A stretch of 64,000 nucleotides of DNA from Dasypus novemcinctus (GCF_030445035.2 NC_080673.1:186725216-186789215), one strand, 5' to 3'. Shown: positions 33,641 to 46,136, counted from the stretch's first letter. Notes: generated by a model not told the origin, from the sequence alone. A program made the numbers and translations.

Positions 33641-34319
33641 AGAATAAATTAAAATCCATGGATCTGCACTGCACAGTGAACTCTAAGTTAAATGATGGGC
33701 TGTAGTTAATAGTACATTTGCAAAAATGTGCTTTCATCATTTGTAACAACTGCACAACACTAATGCAAGGAGTTAATAATAAGGTGGTTGCATTAGTCAG
33801 GGTTCTCTAAGGAAACAGAATTAACAGGAGATATCTGTCAATAGTAAAAGATTTTGTAAGAGTCTTTCATGTGACCATGGGGATGCACATGTCCAGTTTC
33901 CACAGGCAGACTGCAAGCCAAGGCCTCTGATCAAAGTACAATGAAGGTCTTTGATGAGTTTCCAGGATCTGTTGACTGTCTAAAGACGAGCTGGGAAATT
34001 CTCTCTGAATGCTGAAATCACTTCCCCTTTTTAAGGGATTCAACTGATTGGATAAAGTGGTCACTCATTGCTGATGGCAATCTCCCTGATGGATGTAAAT
34101 GTAATCAGCTATATATACAGTAAAGCCACTGGTGACTAAAGTCCATAAATGTCCTTGTATTACAGTTAGCCCAGTGCTTGCTTGACCAAACAACTGGGCA
34201 CAATTACCTGGCTGAATTGACACATTAGCCTAACCATCACAGTGGTACACAGGAATCCTGTATTTTGTGCATGATTGTTCTGTGAACCTACATCTCTAAT
34301 TCAAACAACAACAACAAAA
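33641..34319 (+). mobile_element. L1-type 3' UTR fragment, split by an LTR
   Basis: The left part has GGGCTGTAGTTAATAGTAC, TTCATCATTTGTAACAACTG and CTAATGCAAGGAGTTAATAA. The right part (34242-34319) has ACAGGAATCCTGTATTTTGT, GTGAACCTACATCTCTAATT and a CAACAACAACAAAAT tail. This is the order of L1M-type 3' UTRs. Confidence 0.72.
33789..34241 (-). mobile_element. Solo LTR, minus strand
   Basis: The plus strand starts TGCATTAGTCAGGGTTCTCT and ends TAGCCTAACCATCACA. GTGGT flanks it exactly (33784-33788 and 34242-34246). It is 453 bp. The CTTGACCAAACAACTGGGCA and GATTCAACTGATTGGATAAA blocks are shared with the LTRs at 49586-50520. Confidence 0.87.
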
Positions 34320-35059
34320 TCCTTAGAGCATTCTTAGCAGGAAAGAGAATGAGAGGACTAAGTCAGAAGTTAAGAAATTGGAATTGGACAACAAATTGTA
34401 GAGCCTGGATCTGCCCCCAAATCTGTTCACCTACAGTGGCCAGGGATACCCCCACCAACCCTTGCCCCCATGTTTTCTTAAATCAATGCAAGTCTGTCCT
34501 TTTAATCTCTGAAGGAAAGGCCCTGGGCCTTAGGACTTGTTCATAGTGAAGCAATGCAAATGGAAGTATAATTTGACAGGTTTCTGCTTTATTTGTGGGT
34601 CACAATGTATTGGTTTTGTAGGGTTGTACAGTCGGAGAGAGCACTGATTGGACAGATGTCACAGCAGTGTCCTGGGTGGTCCAGAAGTGGTGTGCACTCA
34701 GGCAGTTACTTCACCTGACTCCCCTCTAATTTCCCCAACCACTGATCAAAGGGGTTTGTCAAGTTTCTTCCAACTTTGCTGTTTTATAATCTAGAATTAA
34801 GTGGACTTCAGGTAGTGGAGAAGAGATGTAGATGTCCCCAAGAAAACAATTTACTGGGCCAGGGTCTGCCATTGGGAGCAGCTTCGAAGTGGGCTTGTGT
34901 TCAGTCTGGATCTAAAGTTAGGCTGGGAGTTGCAGCTGACGTCTCACCCATGGAAAAGTGTAGTTCAATCTACAAGAAGCAAAGGTGCGGAAGGGGTTTT
35001 AGAGTGCTTACTCTGAAACTGGAGAAACTTTAGCCCTGAAAACTGTTGAACAAATGAAA
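34320..35059. other. Unassigned sequence
   Basis: No repeat or exon recognised. The 85-codon plus frame at 34776-35033 has no visible domain. Confidence 0.35.
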
Positions 35060-35370
35060 ATTATATAAAACCACAAATGTCACAGACCTTTTAATGAATG
35101 TAATGAAATTGCATCAGGTAATGAATTTCTTGGATATGTTTTATGTAAGGAGATGAAAATGAAATAGTGCCACTTATGCTGAAGGCAGGGACAGGGAAAA
35201 GGTGTGATATGGGGGTATTTTGGGGGCTTGGAATTGCCCTGAATGATATTGCAGGGACAGATGCATGGGATAAATAGGGGGTGTGGGGAGTGAGACATAT
35301 GAGAACCTCATATTTTTTAATGTCACATTATGTGTGATCTATGTATCTTTAAAAATAAATAAAAATGTAT
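35060..35370 (+). mobile_element. Retroposon 3' end (L1-like 3' UTR type)
   Basis: GGTGTGATATGGGGGTATTT, GGGGCTTGGAATTGCCCTGA, TGATATTGCAGGGACAG and GAACCTCATATTTTTTAATG, ending TTTAAAAATAAATAAAAATG, match the 3' end of the non-coding retroposon copies (compare 18020-18200 and 57830-58120). 5'-truncated. Confidence 0.7.
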
Positions 35371-35774
35371 TTATAGCAAAACCATGCATAAAATACAGAA
35401 CTTGATGAACTAAAGCTATTAAACGTTTAAAAGATCTAAATAATTATAACATTTTTTGTTTTAACAGAAATACTGATGAATATATAAAAAATACTAACAT
35501 GTGTGTGTGGTAAGTTATCAAAATAAGTTCTTTATTGGGTCAATTCACACTGGATGTATTTATTTACATTTACTATTCAGAGATTTGTTTTGGGGTGTAT
35601 GCTTGTGTGTGTATGTGTGTGTGTGGGGACGGAGAATTCAAATGCCATGTCTAGATTTCCTTCACTGATAACTTCAAAAACATCGTTATCACCAACTATT
35701 ATACTTGAAATGTCAACTTGCGGTATAACCTTCTTTAGTTCTACTTCTCCTTGAATGAGTTACAATGTCTGGTG
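35371..35774. other. Unassigned sequence with a short GT repeat
   Basis: Contains GTGTGTGTATGTGTGTGTGT at about 35605-35626. Otherwise nothing recognised. Confidence 0.4.
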
Positions 35775-36360
35775 CAGATAATAATAATAGAAACAACAAT
35801 TGCAATGTTTATGGAGTGCTGATTATCTGCCAGGCACTGTGCTGTACATTTATTTTTCAGTCTTCCAAGATTCCTTATGAATTGAACTATGCCCTCCAAA
35901 GTCACATGTTCAAGTCCTAGTCCCTGGTCCCATAAATGTGACCCTATTTGGAAATATGGTCTTTGAAGATGTGATTAATTAAGTCGAGGTCAAACTGGAT
36001 TAGGGTGGGCTCTAATCTAATAAGACTGTTGTCCTTATATGAAGGGGAAATTGAGCACAAACAGGGACAGAGTGGAGAACACCACAAGAAAAATGAGGCA
36101 GAGAATGCCATATTTGCTGGCATGCCCTTGCCAGGAGCCAGGAGAGAGGAAGCATGACCCTATCACACCTTGTTTTAGGACTTCCAAGCCAGACTTGTGA
36201 GACAATAAATTTCTGTTATTTTAAGCCACCCAGTCTGTGGTCAGTCCAAGGGTCAGAAATACTGAAAATAATTCTTAAGGTCACACAGCCACTAATAGCC
36301 AGGATTTGAACTCACCTCCATAAGAATATAGAGTGGAAGCTCTGAACCATGAGACTCTGC
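35775..36360 (-). mobile_element. MIR SINE, minus strand, split by an LTR
   Basis: The left part has TTATGGAGTGCTGATTATC then TGCCAGGCACTGTGCTGTAC. The right part, after the LTR, has AAGGTCACACAGCCACTAAT and CCAGGATTTGAACTCACC. Together they are a reversed MIR. Confidence 0.78.
35876..36240 (+). mobile_element. MLT1-type LTR (ERVL-MaLR)
   Basis: TATGAATTGAACTATGCCCT, TGTGACCCTATTTGGAAATA, GGTCTTTGAAGATGTGATTA, TGTTGTCCTTATATGAAG, TGAGACAATAAATTTCTG and TTTTAAGCCACCCAGTCTGT follow the MLT1A-type order. It lies inside the MIR. Confidence 0.88.
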
Positions 36361-36559
36361 TGAGAAGTATGGGTACCCTTTCAGTTTTGCATGATTTGTT
36401 GCACTGATTTGTGATGAATGTTCTGATTCTTAAAGTTTGTGGTAAGTGGTTTATTTCATAGAACAACTGCATCCATTGTTTCCTGTCCACAAAGCCAAGG
36501 TTTGAGATTTCCTTGCATAATGTTTTTGGCCAGAACTTCTCAGCTCAGGACCCATGGCA

Positions 36560-37018
36560 TACAGGATCTGCATCCTTTCCAGCTCTTCAGACCCCTCTTT
36601 GGCCTCACTGGACACCAGCTCTGCATTCCAGCCCTTCCCATCTCCTTAGTAGTTCCACAAGATCCTCCCTGCTTCATTCCTTTGACTTTGCCAAGGAACT
36701 TTCCCTTCCCATCTTCTGGCCTGTAAAATTCTCCTAAGCAATCACTTTTTATCCAAAGTATCTCCTCTCTTGGGAAGCCTTTCTTGACCTCCCAGTAGAG
36801 TCATGTACTTGCTCCATTGGGTCCACACTCTAGCTGTGTGTACAGTATTTCTCTAACATTACTGCTCTATTGCACTATTTTTGGTTTGGACCATCTGCCC
36901 TACTAATCAAGTCCATTGACAGAAAAGATCATATTCTTTTCCACTTTGAGTTCCAAGTTCCTAGTGTAGTGTCTGGCACAATAGAGGGGCTGAAAAAATA
37001 TTTGGATGAATGAATTTA
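36560..37018 (+). mobile_element. L2 LINE 3' region
   Basis: GGGAAGCCTTTCTTGACCTC, TACTGCTCTATTGCACTATT, GTTCCTAGTGTAGTGTCTGG and CACAATAGAGGGGCTGAAAA, ending TTTGGATGAATGAATTTAC, match the L2 3' end (AAGCCTTCCCTGACC, GTGCCTGGCACAT, TTGAATGAATG). Confidence 0.75.
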
Positions 37019-38243
37019 CATTTCAATGAACAGTAATATATTGGAACTCTATTTTATGCATGGTTTTGCTACAAAGCCACAACTTCTCAAATTTAAAAAA
37101 CCTAATTTACAAAAAAAAAAAAATTGAATGAGTGAAGAAGAAATGTTTGGAAAGAGCAGAAATAAGCTCCAAACCAAAGGCGAGTGGAGTTTGAACAAGA
37201 GTCTGAAGCAAAAAAAAAAAAAAAATTAATTTCACATTTTGCTAAGTTGTATAATCATTCCCCAAACCACAATGATGTAATTACATTCATAAATCCATTA
37301 ACACACTCCAGGCTACTATCTCCAAGCTTCAAGGAAATTCCCTTGACAAATTGAGAATTAGCCTTAAGCCCAAGAGTTTATCCCCTATTCTCACTTTAAA
37401 AGGTTGGTACACAATTTTAGGTACAAGAAAGTAATCCATCTTCTCCTACCATTATCTTAATGAATGCTGGAACAGGTTTTGCCTTAGAATTTAAGTGTTT
37501 CTAGAATCTCTTGTCAGCATTTTTAGAGATTTCTTTGGATATAAGCAATTCTTATTAAAATCTAAATATAATTTTCTATTGAGAAAAAGGATGAACTCTA
37601 TAAAATTCATTTCTCTAAAGAGATAAAGTGTCAGCATTTAGGAATGAAATGTCTAGTAGTATCTGAGATTGTGAAAAATTTTATGCTTTGATTTTTTTTT
37701 TTTTTAAGTCCTGGAGATGGATTTGCTCTTATCAAGTCTCACATTTTCATTCCTGAGACTAGGGGCAGAGGTTTTGTTAGAAACTTGGCTAGTCTAGGGC
37801 TGTCACTGGTGTTCACGAAATGCACAGGGAAGGGAAGTGACTTTGGATGAGAATTTATTTAATCTATGCCAGGACAACAATCCTCATCAGCCTGTTATCT
37901 TGTTTCCATTCTGTCTATTATAGAAAATAAACAAACTAATAAAAACTAAACAAAAGCACCTCAAACAACAACAACAAAAATCTCTTATCTGTGAAGATGA
38001 AATTCATGATTTAGCTTTGTAGTATCAACCCTCAAAGTAATGAAACTGAACAACTATAAACGAGTTACCCTTCAAGTAGAAAGCCTATATTTTCTATTTT
38101 AGGAGGAGTGAAGTTTCTGAATATTGGACTACACAGTATTTTACTCAGAGAAAACTCTGAGTAAAAGTCTTCAATTATTAAACACATTCTCTCCGGTTAC
38201 TTTCAGTGTGAGATATTCTTGCTTTTTGATTTATATTTTCTTA
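37019..38243. other. Unassigned AT-rich sequence
   Basis: Two A runs (about 37110 and 37210) and a T run (about 37692). No named repeat and no exon. Confidence 0.35.
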
Positions 38244-38690
38244 CAGGGGCTCTGTTCAAGGGGTCTTTGGATCCCTAAAAGATTTGCAAATAGATTTCTG
38301 AGAGTCTATGAACTTAGGGAAAAAATCACACCTCTATGTTTATTAATCTCTAACTGAAATTTATGAATTTAGGCAGCTTCCCTCAATAATTGTATTAGCA
38401 GTACATGTGACCTTGTCACAAATAGAAATCACCGATGCTTTCACATTATATTGCAGTTGTTGCTAATGGCTTAAAATATTATTATGTTCCTCATTATTTT
38501 GAAGCTGTGGTTATCAGACTTACCATAGTGTTATTTAATGGAATAATAAATAAGCATATGTATCTTTATATCACTTTGCTTTTAAAATATTTTGTTAACT
38601 GTATTTCAATATAATTGGTTTCTTTGGCAATCCTATGTTTACCATATTATACATTTAAAAATATTACCTAAGAAAGGATCCTAAATCTTC
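38244..38690 (-). mobile_element. hAT-superfamily non-autonomous DNA transposon, nearly full
   Basis: It starts CAGGGGCTCTGTTCAAGGGG (terminal repeat), has ATTTGCAAATAGATTTCTGA, TTAGCAGTACATGTGACCTT, AATAGAAATCACCGATGC and TTCAATATAATTGGTTTC in the order of a widespread mammalian hAT family, and fades near ACCTAAGAAAGGATCC. The right terminal repeat is not clear. It is the longer relative of the copy at 29903-30092. Confidence 0.72.
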
Positions 38691-40084
38691 ACTCTGTCCC
38701 TTCATCTTCAGTGTCTCCCTTCTTTCTTTCCCTCCAACATTTTCTTATCCCTCCCTCCCAACTTCTTCCCTGCTCTGCTATGCTTGACGTGGAGATTCTT
38801 CCCAGGCTCCTATTTGCTCTCATAAATGGTAGGGCAAGTTCTTATTGGCTATTGTGCTCCTTACCAGACCCTCCTAGCCTTCTCCTCTGATTCAGCACAT
38901 TGGGTTCATTGACTCTCTGGTAACCTGAGGCTTCAGGTGGGAGAAAGGAGTGAGGAATTCAACTGCTGTGTCTGTGTGCAACTTTTGCAACCAAACCCAG
39001 CTCTGCTTTTTCTGCTGAGCTTTTGTTAAATGTTCCACATTAAAGTTCATGCTATATATTCAGGGTCATATAGTCCTTAGATAAAGGGTAAAGCTCAGGC
39101 TTTCCATTGTTTCCCGAATTCTGCAAGGACCTCTGCAGCTTCTATCTGAGAGATAGAGTGACAACCCTGGATGTCCATACCCCTGTTTCAGCCCCTTTGA
39201 TAACAGTCGGGGATGGCTTTCAGCAGGCCTCTTTCTTTTGATCCCAAGATTGTGCAAAGATACTTGTCTTATTCATTTGCCTTCATGTGGTCCCTGTTTC
39301 TGCTAAGTTCCTGTGTCTCCCAGGTAATAAATACCTCTATTTGACTATGTTTTTCCTGCCTTCTCCACTTTTTCTTTCAGTCCAGACAGTTCAAAATGCT
39401 ACCCCATCCCAATGAAATTAGGGTATGGTTTTAAAGCTCTTAAAAGACGTGGGTAGGTGCTTATAATTCTGTGCCACTGTGGAGCTTAACACAAGCTAAA
39501 CCATTAGACATTCTATAAAAACAATGCTATAATGACACCCAATATCAGTTTTGTATTGCTATTCTTTATTGTTTTTATTTTGGCTATTCAGAGGCATAGT
39601 CTTCATTCCTACCTTCATTTCTGCTCAGAAAGAGGGAGCCCAGACTACCATGTAAAGTCTGGTATTTGCAGGGCTGATATTGGGCACGGGGATGGGGTAG
39701 GATCTGCTTTCAGGACACAAATGTGGAGCAGAGGGCAAAACCAGGATGGACAGACAAGCAGACAGGTGGTCATACCCAGGCTGGGTTGAGTGGTAAAAAA
39801 AAGAGTATAAGGAGAAACTTAGAAAGACCAAGATGAAGCACAGGGATCCTACCTAGAGGGCAGGAGGCAAAGAGGGGCCGAACCCTTGAGACACTGGGAT
39901 CCAGCAGCGACCCCTTTTGGTAGACAATTGAGCTTGTCTGGGGGCTGGGGAGAAGTTGTTAAGGCCATTTGGAAAGTTTCTTCCCATCTAACATTTACGC
40001 TTCAGTGAATAATCACAGTATTGTGATGTCTTTTTTTCTTGTATGGATATAAGTAGTGTTCTCATGGTGATTAGTTTGATTAGT
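38691..40084. other. Unassigned sequence
   Basis: No named repeat. Two open frames of 63-85 codons carry no domain. CAGGTAATAAATACCTC near 39322 is AATAAA-like but has no other support. Confidence 0.35.
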
Positions 40085-40935
40085 TAAAGTATTTACGGAG
40101 CAACTAACATGTACCAGGTACTATTCTAGGCACGGGGGATATAGTAGTGAACAAAACAGACACTGAGGTCATGGGGTAGAGGTGCAGCCTCCATTCTATA
40201 AAAGGGTAGCAGAAAATATTCAATTACATAAATAAGCATATCTGATAACCACAGGTGCTATGAAAAAGAATAAGGCAGGGGAAAAGGAATTGGGACTGTC
40301 GGTGGAGATGGGATAGTCTATTCGATACTTACTTAGGTGTCAGGGAAGCCTTTGCCTTGAAGACCACTTTGCAGCAATGGCATTAAGGAAGGGAGGAAGT
40401 TAGTTGATAGGGTAAGTCAGAGAAAAGCATGTGGGCAGAGGAAAGGGTTTGTGAAATGTTTTGAGGCAGGAGATTTCCTTCATGTCAGGATGAACAAAGA
40501 TGCTTGTGCTGTTGGAATGACATTTGAAAAAAATAGGAGATTGGCAGGAAGAGAAGACAGGAGAATCGGGAGGTCAGATTGTGTTAGACCTTGTGGGTCT
40601 AGTAGTATGACTTGGGGTTTTCAGTGAGTATGCTGGGGGTGACGGGAGGGTCAAGCAGAGGAATAATAGGATGAAGTTGATATTTTTGAAGGATCTCTGG
40701 ATTTGCTATATGGAGAACAGATTGTAGCAGTGCAAAAACAGAAATGAAGAGGTCAGTTTGGAGTTTATAGTAAGAATCCTGGCAGGAGATGATGGTAGCT
40801 TGACTAGGTTGGGATAAAAGGAGTGGGGACAAGTCTTGTTGATAGTACTTGGTGGATGGATTAGGACTGGATGTGAGAGAAAAAGAAAATTGAGGATGAT
40901 GTTAGGGGTTTGGGCTTAAGAAACTGATAGAATTG
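40085..40935 (+). mobile_element. Old mammalian interspersed repeat (uncertain family)
   Basis: The longest uninterrupted copy in the window: AACATGTACCAGGTACTATT, TATAGTAGTGAACAAAACAG, GGTGCTATGAAAAAGAATAA, CAGGGAAGCCTTTGCC, TTAGACCTTGTGGGTCTAGT, GGAGATGATGGTAGCTTGAC and GGATGGATTAGGACTGGATG. No coding content is visible. Confidence 0.6.
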
Positions 40936-43312
40936 AATTGCTATTAACCTAGAGAAGCTCCAGAACAAATAGATTTTGAGAAAATGATAAATAAAAATTT
41001 CCCTAAGAAGTGACATAGTCACCTTGTCATCGTCCAAATGTGGTGCGATCTCCAGAATTTGTGCATATGAAGGATTTAAAGACAGCAGACTCTCAGTCTA
41101 GGGATCGGAGTGAGGATGGAGCTACCTTACCAGTGCACTTTAAATGAAATTAAGAGAATTAAATTGTACGGTTTTTAAAGCAAAGTACTACTAGAGACTA
41201 TGGTTTACCAAGCCATTCCCTGAAATAAGAGACGAGCATGCAAGAGAGAAATGCCAAGCTATTAGAATGGGTCTTTTGAGCTTCTTGGAAGTAACACACC
41301 TGCTGAATTTCTTAGGATTTTGCAATGGCTTTACTACCAGAGTAGATATGAAATATCGTAACATCATATAGTACAATGCCCCTGGTTCATGCCTTTCAGA
41401 AAGAAAGAATGAGCATATCCTCCCTTAGAGAGGAATCTGCTTGCAAACAGAACTCAGGGTAGGTAATTCAATAAAAGGAATCTAATATAGGTAGTCAAAC
41501 AAGTATTAGGAAGAGCAACCAGAAGTTGAGGGAGCCACAAACCTTGCAACTATAGGAAACTACTACCAAGCTTGGGTTGGAGGGACAAAAAGGCCACCAT
41601 TGGAAGCTGGACCTATGACATGCTGAATGGTGGGGACTGGGACCCTGGAACTGGGGCCAGAGCATCAAGGGACTAGCCGCAGACTCTGCCAAAATCAGAG
41701 AAGAGAGAAGAAGACATTGGCTTTGCTTTTCCACACACCCTTTGGTCTCCTTTTGTGCTTTCAAGCCTGAGGCAGGTGACAAAGAGAGCTTTGGAAATAC
41801 GGTTGGTAGGAATCACTACCCATGTGATTCAGATTAGAGTAGGTGAAGAGTAGAGATCTGAGAGCAACGAAGCACATGATTGATAAGTTTCCTCATAAAG
41901 TTGTGGGGTTGAAAGAAGAGGAAAGTTGATGGATTCTTGCTGCAGGACTCAAACGAAAGGAAGGACATAGGTGGGGTTCCCACATCCAGATACTGTCCCA
42001 TCACGGAGTCAGATCTTAGAGGAGAGACCTTTTTTTTTTTTTTTTTTTTTAGAGTTTTGTTTTGTTTCTTGGTTTCTAAGCTTTGTAATTGCATCATGAC
42101 TGTTTTTACATTCCTTATAGTGATAGATTCTTTAAACAAAATGATAGCAAGGATGGGAAGAGCTCAGAAGATTTTGTTTTACTTCACAAATATTTTAGGG
42201 AGAAAAAATATTGGGTGATTAAGTTGGTAATAGAAGATTTTAAGAGGACAGAGAATAGGTAGAGTCCATTGGAACTCAGGGCAGGAAAACAGATCCTGGG
42301 GATTCATAGTAGAAATATTTAGGTGTTTCTCAACAAACATTTTTAGAAGTTAGTACTTCCTAAAATTACATGTGCCTTTTGAAGAATTGATGTGTTCTTT
42401 ATCCAGTTAATGAGAACCATGCAGTATACACAATAAACTCCATCTTCTTTCTCTCTTCACTTTGCTTGCCAGGAAGCTCAAAGCTCAGAGTGTACATGTA
42501 TCTCACCTTGTTGTATATTTTTTTTTCAAATTTGTTTTGAAGGGTATGGCAAAAATATTTCGTGGTGCAAAGACATGGAATTATAAATTATGAGTAAATA
42601 AAAATAAAATGGAGGCAAAGTTCTCTCATTCTCAAGTTCAGCTTTCCTTTCTGATATCTAAGCTCATGATGGGACATTCTCACTGAAATGATTTGTCCTT
42701 CCTACACCCTTTATTAGTTAAGTAATGGTAAGCAGGTGGTTTTGTCTTTTTCTCTTCCACACTAAAGTCATTGCTTTGCATTTAAAACAACACCCTCTCT
42801 GGACAATGCAGACAATATTATTTTCTCAGCAAGCATTATAACCTGGGAAAATTTGTTGTATATATGTAACACAGAGTCTGGCTTTCAGAAACTCACAAGA
42901 CCTATATTGCAAAGTCATTCTTTGTAGATAAAAATGTCTTTTTTTTTTTAAAGGGGAAAGTTTTTATGGAAACACTAAAGTCAAAACTTTTGGTCATTCT
43001 AAATTCAACTCCATGATTTGTAATTTCTGTGGACAAGCCAGATTTGATTTTGCCATCTGCAAGTCTAAAATATATAGTGCATGTAATTTGATTTTCTTTC
43101 TCTAGACATATTTTTTCTATCTGATATGAGTTTTTATCAGCTTAAGCAAAGAAAAAATTTCCATACCAGTTATTGTGAAGAATCCTTTTACATTAAAGTC
43201 ACGTTAAAAATTGTTGCTAATTTTAAAAGACATTTGTAGGATGAGTGTTGGACTTATTTCAAATAAAAACTTTAGCAATGTTTCTAATTCTAGATTTTGC
43301 TCTTTATAGTAT
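40936..43312. other. Unassigned sequence with a T21 run
   Basis: No named repeat. A 21-base T run at 42030-42050 could be the reversed A tail of a retroposed sequence ending near 42238. TTAGAGGAGAGA to its left and TTAAGAGGACAGA at about 42240 are possible flanks. I could not identify a parent gene. Confidence 0.35.
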
Positions 43313-43334
43313 TAATTTGCTTTTATTTTTAATT

Positions 43335-44075
43335 TTTTAAAATTAATTTATTTAAATATATCACCCACACACAAACATGCATAAACAATAAGTGTTAGTA
43401 ATAGTTGTGAACTTACAAAACAAACATATATAACATCATACAGGACTCTCATAACTCACCCTACCACCAACACCTTACACTGTTGTTAAACCTTTTTAAC
43501 TAATGATTAAAGAGCATTGTCCAAATATTACTACTAACCAAAGTAATTTTCCCCAACCCTCCCAATTATTATTATCTTTATGTCATTTATATATGAACGT
43601 GACATAAACAATTAAGTGTATAGTAAAAGTTGTGAGCTGACAAAGCAAACATGCATAACATCATGCAGGGGTCCCATACATCAACCCTCCACCAACACCT
43701 TGCATTGTCCTGAGATGTTTGTTGCAAATAATGAAAGAATATTGTCAAAATCCTACTACTAATTATAGTCCTTATCTTACATTTGGTGTGTTTTTCCCCC
43801 AACTCATCCTATTGTTATTTTTTAAATATATTTTTTATGACAGAAGTTGTAAACTTATAAAACAATCATGCACATGTGCAGAATTCCCAAACAACATCCC
43901 TCTATCAACATACCACTCTGTGGTGGAACATTTGTTACAGGTAAGATAACATCATCTGATTGTTACCATGCCCATAGTATACATTTGGCTTACATTTTCC
44001 ACACTGCCCCATTATCAACACAGTACATCTTTGGCATAGATGCAGGAATATTATATTATTACTGTTAACCACAGT
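43335..44075 (-). repeat. Three diverged tandem units (about 250 bp) in the L1 3' UTR
   Basis: Each unit, on the plus strand, has a TTGTGAACTTACAAAACAAA-type block, a CATGCATAACATCATGCAGG-type block, a CCACCAACACCTTGCATTG-type block and an ACTACTAATTATAGTCC-type block. Units lie at about 43335-43560, 43600-43820 and 43840-44075. Single units occur at 27745-28022, 31000-31262 and 33641-33788. Confidence 0.72.
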
Positions 44076-44434
44076 CCATAGGTCATTCCAGTTGTATTTT
44101 TTCCATATGTTCCCAACACCCTGCAGTAGTGATATACATTTGCTCTAGCTCACAAAGGACACTTGCATCTTTACCATCAACCACAATTCTCATCCACTCT
44201 TGGTTTACTGTGCTATCCAGTTCTTAGATTATTCTCTAGTATTCTGTCATTTGGCATTTACATACCTAGACTACCATTTTCAATCACATCCCCATTTATA
44301 AACTAGTTATTACTCACTATTTGTTACCATCCATTCTATACATTTCCATATTTTTACAGTAAAGCTAATTAAAACTTCTACGTACATTAAACATCAGTAG
44401 TCCATCTCAGTCCTCTCTTATCTCTGTTAAGAAT

Positions 44435-45110
44435 CCACCACTTACCACCAGGTCTTGAAGATATTTTCCTATAATTTCTTCTAGAAGTGTTATGGTTCTT
44501 GCTTTTATTTTTAGGTTTTTGATCCATTTTGAGTTAATTTTTGGATAAGGTGTGAGATAGGGGTCCTCTTTCCTTCTTTTGGCTATAGATATCCAATTCT
44601 TTCAGCACCATTTTGCTGAATAGACGGTTCTGTCTGAACTCTGTGGGTTTGACAGGCTAGCAAAAAAATCACTTGACCATACATGTGAGGGTCTGTTTTT
44701 GAACTATCAATTTAGTTATTGGTCTATGTGTCTGTCTTTGTGCCAGTACCATGCTGTTTTTACCACTATAGCTTAATAGTACGATTTAAAGTCCAGAGAA
44801 GAGGGTTTGTGCTTTCTTTTCATGATGTTTCTGGCTATTCAGTACCCCTTACCCTTCCAAATAAATTTGATAATTGTATTTTCACTTTTTTTCTTAAAAT
44901 GCTGGTGGAATTTTTATCAGGGTTGCATTGAATCTGTATATCTATTTGAGCAGAATTGACATCATAGATATTTAGGCTTTCAATCCATTCATTAGCTGGT
45001 ATGTTCTCCCAGTTATTTAAGATTTTTTTTCTTTTAACATTGGGTTGCAGTTTTCTGAACACAAGTGCTTCACATTGTTGGTTAAGTTGATTCCTAACTA
45101 ACTGAATTTT
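44435..45110 (-). pseudogene. L1 ORF2 C-terminal remnant
   Basis: On the minus strand, segments correspond to the ORF2 region after the polymerase: IYRFNATLIKIP (around 44930) and the AWYWHKDRHIDQW-like block around 44730 (plus strand GTCTATGTGTCTGTCTTTGT). Frameshifts and stops break it. The 94-codon frame 44835-45119 is mostly in a shifted frame. No endonuclease or catalytic polymerase motif is present. Confidence 0.78.
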
Positions 45111-45167
45111 ATCTGTCATATTTTATTTGACCACTCTTTTGACAATTTATTGAGAAAATCTTCACTT

Positions 45168-46136
45168 CTAGACTCTCTTCCAGGCCTCCCTCTCCTGTCT
45201 TTTCTTTTCAGGCTCTGGCACACCCTTTAGGATTTCCCAAAAATCTGGTCTCTTGCTTAGAAATTCTCTCAGTTTCTGTTTATTTGTGAATATTCTAATC
45301 TTGCCCTCATTTCTGAAAGAGAGTCTTGTTGGATATAAAATTCTTGGCTGGAAGTTTTTCTCTTGTTGTATCTTAAATATATCAGACCACTGTCTTCTTA
45401 CCTTCATGATTTCTGGTGAGAAATCAGCACTTAATCTTATTGGATATCCCTTATTTGTTATGCATTGCTTTTCTCTTGCTGTTCTCAGAATTCTCTTTGT
45501 CTTTGGCCTTTGACATTGTGATTAGTAGGTGTCTTAGAGTTGGTCTATTCAGATTTTTTTGGATGGGAGTACGTTGTGCTTCTTGGATATGGATATCTAT
45601 GTCCTTCAATAGGTTTGGGAAATTTTCTAACACTATTTCTTTAAATATTCATTCTGACCCTTTTCCCTTCTCTTCTCCTTCTGGGACACCTATGACACAT
45701 ATGTTTGTACATCTCTGGCTGTCATTTAGTTCCCTGAGACCTTTTTCAATTTTTTCATTCTTTTCTTCATCTGTTCTTTTGTATGTTCATTTTCAGAGGC
45801 CATTTTATCAAGTTCACCAATCCTTTCTCTCATCAAATCTGCTATTATATGATTCCAATGTTTTTAAATTTCATTTATTGCACCTTTCATTCCCATAAGA
45901 TCTGCTATTTTTCTATGCATGCTTTCAAATTCTTCTTTGTGTTCATCCAGTGTCTTCTTAATATCCTTAAACTCTTTATCCATCTCACTGAATTTATTAA
46001 GAAGATATGTTTGAACATCTATGATTAGTTGTCTCAACTCCTTTATGTCATATGGAGGCTTATCTTATAAATTTAACTGGGTCATAACTTCCTGTTTCTT
46101 GGTATGGATTGTAATTTTTGGTTGGTGTCTTGGCAT
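45168..46136 (-). pseudogene. L1 ORF1 remnant, nearly full length
   Basis: ORF1p is the trimeric RNA-binding partner of L1 ORF2p. The likely start is the ATG at 46136-46134 (MPRHQPKITIHTKKQE) and the stop is TAG at 45170-45168 after REAWKRV. That is about 323 codons, close to the usual ORF1p length. The N-terminal half is coiled coil (KEFKDIKKTLDEHKEEFES). The middle has the NFPNLLKDIDIHIQEAQRTP block, and the C-terminal part has RILYPTRLSFRNEGKIRIF. In-frame stops (for example after MTQLNL) and frameshifts make it non-functional. It is the best-kept L1 frame in the window. Confidence 0.85.

Noticed and set aside
43335-44075. CRISPR-like or satellite array
   Set aside because: The units are diverged, about 250 bp long, and belong to an L1 3' UTR. 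This is a mammalian genome.
45416-45898. 160-codon plus-strand frame
   Set aside because: Antisense to the L1 ORF1 remnant.
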